A stretch of DNA of 15,791 nt, from contig QANA01000087.1 in assembly GCA_003149735.1 (NCBI GenBank), positions 1 to 15,791 on the forward strand. The letters are read 5' to 3'. The translations under genes were made by a program, and so were the position numbers. This document shows, piece by piece, positions 7,414 through 15,293 of this stretch. The stretch comes from Clostridiales bacterium (GTDB taxonomy: Bacteria > Bacillota_A > Clostridia > Christensenellales > Christensenellaceae). The first letter of the stretch is position 1; each line of letters starts with the position of its first letter. Below the pieces are notes generated by a model. That model searched no databases. It was given only the letters and a program-made list of their open reading frames with translations, and was not told the DNA's origin.

Positions 7414-9837
7414 ATGATACACATGACAAAAGAAGACGTAACGCAGAAATTGCGGGAAACGCTCTCCATCTATTTTGGATGTAAGTTGGAGAAGGCGTCG
7501 CCGGAGCAGTTATATAAAGCTTCGGCTATGGTGGTGCGGGAATTGCTGCTGGAAAAGCGCAGTCAATTCCGCAGTAAAGCAAATGATCAGGATGCAAAGC
7601 AGGTGTACTACTTATGCATGGAGTTTTTGGTAGGCCGATCGCTTAAAAATAACCTGTATAATCTTGGGTTGACTGATGTGTTTCAGGAAGCCCTTCGGGA
7701 TATATCTGTCGATTTGGAAGACCTGTATGAGCAAGAGCCGGATGCAGGGCTGGGCAATGGCGGGTTAGGCCGGTTGGCAGCCTGCTATATGGATTCGTTG
7801 GCGACTCTGGGCTATGCGGCAACAGGATTTTCTATTCGCTTTGAATATGGTTTGTTTCGGCAGAAACTGGTAGACGGATGGCAGATAGAAATGCCGGATA
7901 TCTGGCTGCCGGGCGGGCAGGTCTGGCTGGTACCGCGGACAGATATTTCTTTCCAGGTGCGTTTTAACGGAAGAATCGAAGAACAGTGGACGTCTGAGGG
8001 ATTAAAAGTTAAGCATCTGGATTACGAAGAAGTCGAGGCCGTTCCTTATGATATGATGATTTCGGGAGAAAATTCTCCGGCGGTTGCTTTATTGCGCCTG
8101 TGGCGATCCAGAGATATCCGCAATTTTGATATGGAATCTTTTGCCAATGGAGATTATGCACGGGCTGCACTGGAAAATACTTCGGCAGAGATGATTTCCA
8201 AGGTGCTGTATCCGGCAGATAATCATTTTGAAGGGAAATCTTTGCGCCTGAAGCAGCAGTACTTCCTTGTCTCGGCTTCTATTCAGAATATTTTTCACGA
8301 CTATATTTCTGCGCATGGTTCGTTGGAGCATTTTGCCGATCGAGTGGCAATTCATATCAACGATACCCATCCGGCATTGTGCATTCCGGAAATGATGCGT
8401 ATTCTGATGGATGACTATCATTATTCCTGGGAAGCCGCTTTTGATATAGTGAAGAAAACAGTGGCTTATACGAACCACACTGTTATGGCAGAAGCGTTGA
8501 AAAAATGGCCGGAGGATTTGCTGCAAAGACGTTTGCCGCGTATCTGGTCAATTTTGCGTGAATTGAATGAACGGTTTTGCGGAGAACTGTGGCAACGCTA
8601 TCCGGGCGACTGGGAACGTATTGAACGTATGGCGCTGCTTTCCAAGGGGCAGGTGCGCATGGCCAATCTTTGTGTAGTCGGTTCGCATACGGTAAATGGT
8701 GTATCGGCGCTGCATTCGGAAATCTTGAAAAAGGATGTATTCCGGGATTTTGCAGAGTTGACACCCGAAAAATTTACGAATGTGACGAATGGAATTGCTC
8801 ACCGCCGTTGGCTTTGTCAATCCAATCCGGGGCTGACTGCGCTGCTGGACGAATGCATCGGGCCGGATTATCGAAGCAAACCTGAGCATTTGAGCAAATT
8901 CCTGCAATATCGCGAGGATTCAGCTGTGCTGCAGCGGCTGGAAAGCATCAAACGGGAGAATAAGGTGCGTTTTGCCAACCGTGTAGCAAAGGAAACGGGC
9001 ATCATGCCGGATCCGGATTCTGTTTTTATTGTGCAGGCTAAGCGGTTGCATGAGTATAAGCGCCAGCTGCTCAATGTGCTGCGCATTATTTCCCGCTATC
9101 AGCAGTTGCTGGAAAATCCGGATATGGAAATGCAGCCGGAGACCTATTTCTTCGCTGCAAAGGCAGCACCCGGCTATGACATGGCAAAGCAGATCATCAA
9201 ACTAATCAGTTATTTGAGCCGTGAAATTGAGGAGCATCCTAAGATTGCTCAGAAGCTGCGGGTGATTTTCCTGGAAAATTATTGCGCGACCATGGCAGAG
9301 CATATGATGCCTGCGGCGGAAATCAGCGAGCAGATTTCTTTAGCCGGAAAAGAAGGTTCCGGCACTGGCAACATGAAACTGATGATTAACGGTGCCTTGA
9401 CGATGGGCACGATGGATGGTGCCAATATTGAAATCAGCCAGCGCGTGGGTATGGACAATATATTCATTTTTGGTTTGCGGGCTGAAGAAGTGGAAGAGGT
9501 TTGGCGGCAGGGATATTCCCCAAGCCACTATTATCAGCAGGATGTTCGCCTGCAACAGGCAGTGGATCGTCTGCTGCAGGGATTTGGCGGTATGGATTTC
9601 TCCAATATTCATCATTATTTGATGGTGGGCAATTATGGAGTTGCCGATCCGTATATGTGTATGGCAGATTTCTCAGATTATTGCCGAGCGCATGATCTGG
9701 CAGCGGAAATCTATAAGGATCGCAGATGCTGGAATCAGATGTCGTTGACCAATATCGCCTGCGCTGGAAATTTTGCGGCAGATCGGGCTATCAAAGAATA
9801 TGCTGAGCGCATTTGGCACATAAAACCGGTTGAATGA
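7414..9837 (+). CDS. glgP: Glycogen (maltodextrin) phosphorylase
   Basis: Releases glucose-1-phosphate from the non-reducing ends of glycogen or maltodextrin using phosphate and pyridoxal phosphate (GT35); cytoplasmic. The 807 residues fit the family. Seen: YYLCMEFLVGRSLKNNL (about 67-83), DAGLGNGGLGRLAACYMDS (about 110-128), INDTHPALCIPE, NVTNGIAHRRWL, KRLHEYKRQLLN, and EGSGTGNMKLMINGALTMG with the pyridoxal-phosphate lysine at Lys655. No mammalian-type N-terminal phosphorylation site is evident. The start is uncertain: ATG 7414 follows a weak AGAG site by only 4 bases, and the in-frame ATG at 7423 (protein MTKEDV) is 13 bases from it. The two choices differ by three residues. The gap to glgA is 47 bases. 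A hairpin follows the stop. Confidence 0.96.
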   Translation: MIHMTKEDVTQKLRETLSIYFGCKLEKASPEQLYKASAMVVRELLLEKRSQFRSKANDQDAKQVYYLCMEFLVGRSLKNNLYNLGLTDVFQEALRDISVDLEDLYEQEPDAGLGNGGLGRLAACYMDSLATLGYAATGFSIRFEYGLFRQKLVDGWQIEMPDIWLPGGQVWLVPRTDISFQVRFNGRIEEQWTSEGLKVKHLDYEEVEAVPYDMMISGENSPAVALLRLWRSRDIRNFDMESFANGDYARAALENTSAEMISKVLYPADNHFEGKSLRLKQQYFLVSASIQNIFHDYISAHGSLEHFADRVAIHINDTHPALCIPEMMRILMDDYHYSWEAAFDIVKKTVAYTNHTVMAEALKKWPEDLLQRRLPRIWSILRELNERFCGELWQRYPGDWERIERMALLSKGQVRMANLCVVGSHTVNGVSALHSEILKKDVFRDFAELTPEKFTNVTNGIAHRRWLCQSNPGLTALLDECIGPDYRSKPEHLSKFLQYREDSAVLQRLESIKRENKVRFANRVAKETGIMPDPDSVFIVQAKRLHEYKRQLLNVLRIISRYQQLLENPDMEMQPETYFFAAKAAPGYDMAKQIIKLISYLSREIEEHPKIAQKLRVIFLENYCATMAEHMMPAAEISEQISLAGKEGSGTGNMKLMINGALTMGTMDGANIEISQRVGMDNIFIFGLRAEEVEEVWRQGYSPSHYYQQDVRLQQAVDRLLQGFGGMDFSNIHHYLMVGNYGVADPYMCMADFSDYCRAHDLAAEIYKDRRCWNQMSLTNIACAGNFAADRAIKEYAERIWHIKPVE

Positions 9838-9852
9838 AGCAAATGAGCAATG

Positions 9853-9876
9853 AGAAGGCAGCCTGGGCTGCCTTCT
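9853..9876 (+). terminator. Hairpin without U-tract between glgP and the GH13 gene
   Basis: AGAAGGCAGCC at 9853-9863 pairs perfectly with GGCTGCCTTCT at 9866-9876. In practice the top pairs open to a 4-base loop, leaving a 10-bp GC-rich stem. It begins 16 bases after the glgP stop. GTCAATAGG follows instead of a T run, so full intrinsic termination is not expected. It is more likely a 3'-end stabiliser or partial attenuator that sets different levels for upstream and downstream genes of one transcript. It ends before the AGGAG site of the next gene. Confidence 0.6.
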
Positions 9877-9893
9877 GTCAATAGGAGCATATT

Positions 9894-11777
9894 ATGGAAC
9901 AACAGATCATTTTCTATTCTCGACAAATGGCTTACCGCAGTCCAGTGGGGGCTGTAGCCCAAGGGCAGAGCGTAACATTGCATTTGCAGTTGGCGCGGCG
10001 TCTGGGCATTTTGCAGGCAAGCATTGTGGTATTGGATGATGCGCAGGGCAGCAGAATGGAATATCCGCTTGAGTGGGAAGGGCTGGAAGGGGCTTATGAT
10101 TGCTATAAAGGCGAAATTCCGGCACTGCCTGTTGGACTGTATTGGTATTTTTTCCAGTTGGATGGTGTGGACGGAAGATGCTATGGCGGCCGGCAGGGGC
10201 GAGAAGCGATTCTGACAGACAAGCCTGCTGCATGGCAACTCAGCATATATCAAAAAACATATCAAACGCCGGATTGGATCAAAGGCGGATTATATTATCA
10301 TATTTTTGTGGATCGCTTTTGTAAGGAAGGGGATATGCCGGTGCGGGAGGATGCCTGCATGCATGAAGATTGGTATGAACAGCCGGAATATCTGCCTGAT
10401 GCAGAGGGCGTAATCCGCAACCGGGATTTTTTCGGCGGAACTCTGCGCGGTATTACTTCCAAGCTGCGCTATTTGAATAGCCTGGGCGTGACATGCCTGT
10501 ATTTAAGCCCGATTTTTGAAGCATATTCCAATCATAAATATGATACCGGAAATTATATGCGGATTGATCCTATGTTTGGAACAGAACAGGATTTCCAAAT
10601 ACTTTGCCAAAAGGCAAAGACCTATGGAATTCGTGTGGTGCTGGACGGTGTGTTTAACCACACGGGCTCGGATTCCATTTACTTTAATCGGGAAGGGCGT
10701 TATCCGCATCTGGGAGCCTATCAGTCAACGGAATCTCCTTATTATAAATGGTATCGTTTCAGTGAATACCCTGATCGGTATGAAAGCTGGTGGGGCATCG
10801 ATACAATGCCGCAGGTGGAAGAAAACAATCCGGAATATCAGGAATTCATCTGTGGGCGGCAGGGAGTTGTGCGCAAATGGCTGCGGGCAGGTGCTTCCGG
10901 TTGGCGATTGGATGTAGCGGATGAGCTCCCGGATTCTTTTATAGAAAAGGTAAGGATTGCCGCACAGGCGGAAAAGAAAGATTGTTTGCTGATCGGCGAA
11001 GTATGGGAAGATGCTTCCAATAAGGTTGCCTATGGTAAGCGTCGGCACTATTTTGAAGGAAAACAGTTGGATAGTGTGATGAATTATCCGCTGCGCAGTG
11101 CGATACTGGATTTTTTGCTGCATAAAAATGCAGAGGGGCTGGCAGAAACTATGGAGACCATTTGCGAAAATTACCCGCCACAGGTGGTACATTGCCTGAT
11201 GAATGGGCTGGGCACGCATGATACGCCTCGTTTGTTGACGGTACTTTCAGGCAGAGAATTGCCTAAAACAAGGCAGCAGCAGGCAGAATTTGCGCTGGAT
11301 GAGCAAACGAGAGCGATGGCAGAAGCGCGAGTGCGCCAGGCAATTGTGCTGCAGATGTTTTTACCCGGAGTTCCTTGCGTTTATTATGGAGATGAAGCAG
11401 GGTTACAGGGATGCGGCGATCCTTTTAATCGGGGCTGTTACCCATGGAAGCAAGAAAATCGCCGGCTGTTGGCTTGGTATCGGAAGCTGGGAAAACTGAG
11501 AAAGACGCTGCCCGTATTAAAACAAGGGGAATATTGCACGGTGTTGGCCGAAAACGGTTGCTATATTTTCAAGCGAAGTGATCAAAACGGTACTCTGCTG
11601 GTGGGCGTGAATTTATCAGAGAATGAGATTTCCATGCCTCTGGAGCGATATTATGAAAACTGTTTGAGTGGCCATCCGTCCGGAGACTTTCGTCTGCCGC
11701 CCGGAGGAAGTGCGGTATATTACTCGGCAAAGCCACAAGAATCTAATACAGGATATTTTTGCAACAATATAAAGTGA
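9894..11777 (+). CDS. Cytoplasmic GH13 alpha-glucan hydrolase (neopullulanase/amylopullulanase-like)
   Basis: Hydrolyses alpha-glucosidic bonds in glycogen-derived oligosaccharides; exact bond preference (alpha-1,4, alpha-1,6 or both) cannot be read from sequence. It has 627 residues and no signal peptide, so it acts inside the cell. Residues 1 to about 120 form a beta-rich N-domain (FYSRQMAYRSPVGAV, GLYWYFFQLDG), of the kind seen in GH13 subfamily 39 and related proteins. The barrel follows with region I DGVFNH from Asp251, region II GWRLDVAD with nucleophile Asp340, region III GEVWED with acid/base Glu369, and region IV LGTHDT with His442-Asp443. Region IV has Thr where many GH13 enzymes have Asn. 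A beta-sandwich domain C ends the protein. AGGAG lies about 6 bases before the ATG. Position between glgP and pgm suggests debranching or limit-dextrin cleavage in glycogen breakdown. Alternatives are cyclomaltodextrinase or plain alpha-amylase. Confidence 0.85.
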   Translation: MEQQIIFYSRQMAYRSPVGAVAQGQSVTLHLQLARRLGILQASIVVLDDAQGSRMEYPLEWEGLEGAYDCYKGEIPALPVGLYWYFFQLDGVDGRCYGGRQGREAILTDKPAAWQLSIYQKTYQTPDWIKGGLYYHIFVDRFCKEGDMPVREDACMHEDWYEQPEYLPDAEGVIRNRDFFGGTLRGITSKLRYLNSLGVTCLYLSPIFEAYSNHKYDTGNYMRIDPMFGTEQDFQILCQKAKTYGIRVVLDGVFNHTGSDSIYFNREGRYPHLGAYQSTESPYYKWYRFSEYPDRYESWWGIDTMPQVEENNPEYQEFICGRQGVVRKWLRAGASGWRLDVADELPDSFIEKVRIAAQAEKKDCLLIGEVWEDASNKVAYGKRRHYFEGKQLDSVMNYPLRSAILDFLLHKNAEGLAETMETICENYPPQVVHCLMNGLGTHDTPRLLTVLSGRELPKTRQQQAEFALDEQTRAMAEARVRQAIVLQMFLPGVPCVYYGDEAGLQGCGDPFNRGCYPWKQENRRLLAWYRKLGKLRKTLPVLKQGEYCTVLAENGCYIFKRSDQNGTLLVGVNLSENEISMPLERYYENCLSGHPSGDFRLPPGGSAVYYSAKPQESNTGYFCNNIK

Positions 11778-11783
11778 GAGAGG
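11778..11783 (+). promoter_or_regulatory. Ribosome binding site that fixes the phosphoglucomutase start
   Basis: GAGAGG starts directly after the stop codon of the GH13 gene and sits 8 bases before the ATG at 11792. The in-frame TTG at 11759 would overlap the preceding gene and lacks such a site, so the ATG is preferred. Confidence 0.8.
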
Positions 11784-11791
11784 AAATCAAA

Positions 11792-13519
11792 ATGGATTAT
11801 CAGCAAGCATATGAAAAGTGGCTGAATAGCCCGCAGGTAGATGAAAAAACCAAGCAGGAGCTCCGTCTTCTGGAACAGGATGAAGCGCAGAAAAACTATC
11901 GTTTTATGAAAATGCTGGATTTTGGCACGGCCGGTTTGAGAGGAATCTTGGGGGCCGGGCTAAATATGATGAACATCTATACCGTGCGTTATACAACGCA
12001 GGGGCTGGCCGATTTGATCCGCCGCTGTGGCGGAGAACAGCGAGGTGTCTGCATTGCTTACGATAGCCGCCATATGAGCACGGAATTTGCCAGAGAAGCG
12101 GCTTGCGTATTGGCTGCCAATGGAATTAAATCCTTTTTATTTGATGAATTGCGCCCCACGCCGGAACTTTCTTTTGCATTGCGGGAACTGAACTGCATTG
12201 CGGGTATTAATATTACGGCCAGCCATAATCCCAAAGAATATAATGGATATAAAGTCTATTGGGAGGATGGAGCACAACTTCCGCCCGATCACGCGGCTCA
12301 AATCTCAGCGCGCTTAAAGGAATTGGATATTTTTGAGGATGTACAGACCTGCACTTTTGAGGAGGCAAAGCAGGCGGGCTGGGTTACCCTGTTAGGGAAA
12401 GAAATGGATGAGCGTTATTTGGAGTGTGTGCTGGAGCAATCTGTCGGATCAGATGCGGTGCGGCAATGCGCTGAAGAATTCAAAGTTATCTTTACGCCTT
12501 TCCATGGAGCAGGCTATCGTCTGGTGCCGGAGGTGCTGCGCCGCCTGGGCATGCAGCATATATTGACCGTACCCGGCCAGATGGTGCTGGATGGAGATTT
12601 TCCGACTGTCAAATCGCCGAACCCGGAAGACAAGGCCGGATTTACAGAAGCTATTGAAATGGCCAAAGCGCAGGATGTGGACCTTATTATCGGCACAGAC
12701 CCGGATGCAGACCGCTGCGGCATTGTTGTGCGGCGGCAGGATGGAGAATATGTGACGTTAAGCGGCAATCAAGTGGGCGTATTACTGCTGGATTATTTGA
12801 TCCGCCGGCGCCGTGAACTGGGGATTCTGGCACCTAACAGTGCAGTGATTAAGAGTATTGTAACGACCAATATGGCGGCGGCCGTCTGCGAGCGGCAGGG
12901 AATTACGTTGATGGACGTGCTGACCGGGTTTAAATTTATCGGTGAAAAGATCAAGGAATTTGAAGAAAGCGGAGAATATACCTATCTTTTCGGATTTGAG
13001 GAAAGCTATGGATATCTGGCGGGAACCTATGCCCGCGATAAGGATGCGGTAGTAGCAGCTATGCTCATCTGCGAAATGGCTTGTTGGTATCGCCTGCAAG
13101 GAAAAACTCTGTATGAGGCCATGCAAGCATTATATGAAGTTTATGGCTGGTATGAGGAGAAAGTGATTTCTGTTGCCATGCGTGGGTTGGATGGCTTACA
13201 GAAAATGAAACAAATCGGCGCTTCACTGCGTACTTCTTTGCCTGAAACACTGGGTGGCTTACAGGTGCTGCGGGTACGGGATTATCTGAATGGGCAAATA
13301 ACTGATTTGCAGAGCGGGCAGCAGATGCCAACCGGATTGCCAGTTTCGGATGTAATGTTTTATGAATTGCAGGGCGGTTCCGCTTTGATTATACGCCCTT
13401 CGGGAACAGAACCGAAAGTAAAACTGTATGTCATGGCTTGCGGAGCAGATGCAGAAGCGTGTGCGGCAGTTTGTCGGGCGTTGGAACAGGCCGGGAAAGA
13501 ACTGCTGGGGGAAGTATAA
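11792..13519 (+). CDS. pgcA: Alpha-phosphoglucomutase (phosphohexomutase family)
   Basis: Interconverts glucose-1-phosphate and glucose-6-phosphate through a phosphoserine and glucose-1,6-bisphosphate intermediate; cytoplasmic. It has 575 residues, the length of the long Firmicute type (PgcA-like) rather than the about 450-residue GlmM or ManB type. Seen: FGTAGLRGILGAG near residues 45-57, active-site Ser144 in TASHNPKEYNGYK, metal-binding Asp303, Asp305 and Asp307 in GTDPDADR, sugar-specificity loop GFEESYGY with Glu403 and Ser405, and phosphate-binding RPSGTEPK from Arg535. The sugar loop GFEES favours glucose over other hexoses by family analogy, though some mannose-phosphate activity is possible. 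It links GlgC (needs glucose-1-phosphate) and GlgP (makes it) to glycolysis. Intergenic gap upstream is 14 bases and downstream only 1 base. Confidence 0.95.
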   Translation: MDYQQAYEKWLNSPQVDEKTKQELRLLEQDEAQKNYRFMKMLDFGTAGLRGILGAGLNMMNIYTVRYTTQGLADLIRRCGGEQRGVCIAYDSRHMSTEFAREAACVLAANGIKSFLFDELRPTPELSFALRELNCIAGINITASHNPKEYNGYKVYWEDGAQLPPDHAAQISARLKELDIFEDVQTCTFEEAKQAGWVTLLGKEMDERYLECVLEQSVGSDAVRQCAEEFKVIFTPFHGAGYRLVPEVLRRLGMQHILTVPGQMVLDGDFPTVKSPNPEDKAGFTEAIEMAKAQDVDLIIGTDPDADRCGIVVRRQDGEYVTLSGNQVGVLLLDYLIRRRRELGILAPNSAVIKSIVTTNMAAAVCERQGITLMDVLTGFKFIGEKIKEFEESGEYTYLFGFEESYGYLAGTYARDKDAVVAAMLICEMACWYRLQGKTLYEAMQALYEVYGWYEEKVISVAMRGLDGLQKMKQIGASLRTSLPETLGGLQVLRVRDYLNGQITDLQSGQQMPTGLPVSDVMFYELQGGSALIIRPSGTEPKVKLYVMACGADAEACAAVCRALEQAGKELLGEV

Positions 13520-13520
13520 C

Positions 13521-15059
13521 ATGCTTTCAAGAACAGCAGGCGTATTATTGCCGCTTTCGGCATTGCCCGGCCCATATGGCTGTGGTGTATTGGGAGAAGA
13601 GGCGGTAGCCTTTGCAGCCCGGATGCGGCAAGCCGGATTGCATTGTTGGCAGATTTTGCCCAGTGTACAACCTGGCGCAGGAAATTCGCCTTATACCAGC
13701 CTTTCTGCATTTGCGGGGAATTTGTGGTATCTTGATCCCCGCCGTTTGGCAGAAGACGGTTTGCTGACGGAGGAAGAAGCGGAGCAGGGCGTCTATCCAG
13801 GGGAACCGTATTGTGTAGACTATGAATGGCTGCAACAAAACAGGCTGGCTTTGCTACATAAGGCATATGCAAGGGCATCAACTGAACTGCTTCGGCAAGC
13901 TGAGTCATTTGCCAAAGAACATGTATGGGTTGAAGAATATGCCTGCTTTATGGCATTGCGGGAAATATATTCCGGGCTGCCTTATTGGCAATGGCCGGAT
14001 GAAAAGCTGCGGATGCATGAATCTGCGGCAGTCGAAGAATTTGCGGCGGCTCATTCGGAAGAAGTTGGCTTTTGGCGGCTGATGCAATTGCTTTTTTATC
14101 GCCAATGGATGCGATTGAAGGCTGAATTGGACGAGTTGGGAATCGCTCTGATTGGTGATATGCCGATTTATGTTGATCTGGATAGTGCCGATACATGGGC
14201 GCATGCACAGTTGTTCTTGTTGGAGCAACCGGGGAAACCCTTGCTGGTAGCGGGGACTCCGCCTGATTATTTCAGTGAGGACGGACAACTATGGGGAAAT
14301 CCTCTTTACGATTGGCAGGCGATGGCGCGTGAGAATTACCATTGGTGGATCGAACGATTGAGCTGGCAGCTGGAATTATGCCATAGCGTGAGAATTGATC
14401 ATTTCCGTGCCTTTGAAAGTTTTTGGGCAATCCCGGCACAGAGCGAAAGTGCTTCGGAAGGAAAGTGGTTATCAGGGCCGGGTATGGCATTATTTGATGC
14501 AGTACGGCAGGAATTGGGAGAAGTTCCGGTGATTGCAGAGGATTTAGGCCTGATCGATGAAAAGGTACGCGCTTTTTTGCGGCAAACCGGATTTCCGGGT
14601 ATGCGAGTACTGCAATTCGCTTTTACGCCCGGAGCAGAGAGCCTGCACTTACCCCATTGTTATACACAGAATTGTGTGGCCTATACGGGAACGCATGATA
14701 ACAATACTGCACTTGGTTACCTTTGGGAAGCATCTCCGGAAGAAAGGTCATTTGCGTTGGCTTATTGTGGAGCAGAAGATGCAGACTGGGAAAAAGGCGG
14801 TTCACAGGCGCCGGGCGTGCGGGCGTTGCTGTGTGCCGTTTGGCAATCCCCGGCGGCATTGGCCATTGCCCCAATACAGGATTTGTGTGGATTTGGTGCA
14901 GATACGCGCATGAATATTCCCGGAACACCGGAGGGAAACTGGCGTTACCGTTTGACTTCGCAGGCACTTGCCTCTGTCGATTGCGATTGGATAGCACGGC
15001 TATGCCGGCTGTATGCAAGGGATCATGCTTTTGAATATCACACTGAAGTTCTTTGCTGA
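13521..15059 (+). CDS. malQ: 4-alpha-glucanotransferase (amylomaltase, GH77)
   Basis: Moves alpha-1,4-glucan segments between maltodextrins, releasing glucose and building longer chains that GlgP can attack; cytoplasmic. It has 512 residues, the compact Thermus/plant D-enzyme-like length rather than the about 690 residues of enterobacterial MalQ. Seen: LLPLSALPGPYGCGVLGE at the N terminus, GDMPIYVDLDSADTW, AGTPPDYFSEDGQLWGNPLY, VRIDHFRAF with nucleophile Asp293, VIAEDLG with acid/base Glu340, TGTHDNNT with Asp393, and DLCGFGADTRMNIPGT near the end. The start ATG lies one base after the phosphoglucomutase stop, with a GGGGG site 9 bases upstream inside that gene, so translational coupling is likely. 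The in-frame extension to an upstream ATG at 13428 lies wholly inside pgcA and is rejected. Last gene of the glycogen operon. Confidence 0.96.
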   Translation: MLSRTAGVLLPLSALPGPYGCGVLGEEAVAFAARMRQAGLHCWQILPSVQPGAGNSPYTSLSAFAGNLWYLDPRRLAEDGLLTEEEAEQGVYPGEPYCVDYEWLQQNRLALLHKAYARASTELLRQAESFAKEHVWVEEYACFMALREIYSGLPYWQWPDEKLRMHESAAVEEFAAAHSEEVGFWRLMQLLFYRQWMRLKAELDELGIALIGDMPIYVDLDSADTWAHAQLFLLEQPGKPLLVAGTPPDYFSEDGQLWGNPLYDWQAMARENYHWWIERLSWQLELCHSVRIDHFRAFESFWAIPAQSESASEGKWLSGPGMALFDAVRQELGEVPVIAEDLGLIDEKVRAFLRQTGFPGMRVLQFAFTPGAESLHLPHCYTQNCVAYTGTHDNNTALGYLWEASPEERSFALAYCGAEDADWEKGGSQAPGVRALLCAVWQSPAALAIAPIQDLCGFGADTRMNIPGTPEGNWRYRLTSQALASVDCDWIARLCRLYARDHAFEYHTEVLC

Positions 15060-15196
15060 TAAATGATATAAAAAACACCTGCTTTTTGCCGTACATTCGT
15101 GAGACAGTAAAACAGAAGATTACAGCATTGCATAATACAATGACAAGAAAAAGCTTTACGGATGTAACTAAAAATCCAAACCTGAAGTCCATAAAG

Positions 15197-15252
15197 GACA
15201 TGACAACGAGCAGTTGTATATGTTATAATAACAAAAGCCCCGTTAACATGTC
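15197..15252. repeat. Imperfect inverted repeat bracketing the right-end promoter
   Basis: GACATGACAAC at 15197-15207 and GTTAACATGTC at 15242-15252 are inverted copies matching at 9 of 11 positions. The left arm covers the -35 element and the right arm lies just past the predicted start point. Within the spacer, ACAAC (15203-15207) and GTTGT (15213-15217) form a second small symmetry. This arrangement would fit repressor sites, but the regulator is unknown and the match is short. Confidence 0.35.
15200..15229 (+). promoter_or_regulatory. Sigma-A-type promoter of the right-end gene
   Basis: ATGACA at 15200-15205 (five of six consensus bases) and a perfect TATAAT at 15224-15229 are separated by 18 bases. 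A TG one base before the -10 hexamer makes it an extended -10. Transcription would begin near 15236, leaving a leader of about 58 bases before the ATG at 15294. This is the best promoter in the window and argues that the last gene is not part of the glycogen operon. Confidence 0.75.
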
Positions 15253-15293
15253 AGGTTGCCGATTGGCAGCACTTATTAATGGAGGCTTCAAAA

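Noticed and set aside
13428..13520. Upstream in-frame extension of malQ
   Set aside because: It lies within the end of pgcA; the ATG at 13521 has its own binding site and begins the conserved LLPLSALPGPYG segment at the right distance.
15066..15088. AAAAA...TTTTT pairing after malQ as a terminator
   Set aside because: Only about five A-T pairs around a seven-base loop; too weak to call.
15126..15142. CATTG/CAATG inverted repeat with a CATAAT core
   Set aside because: Five-base arms are expected by chance in AT-rich DNA, and no -35 element is found at a suitable distance.
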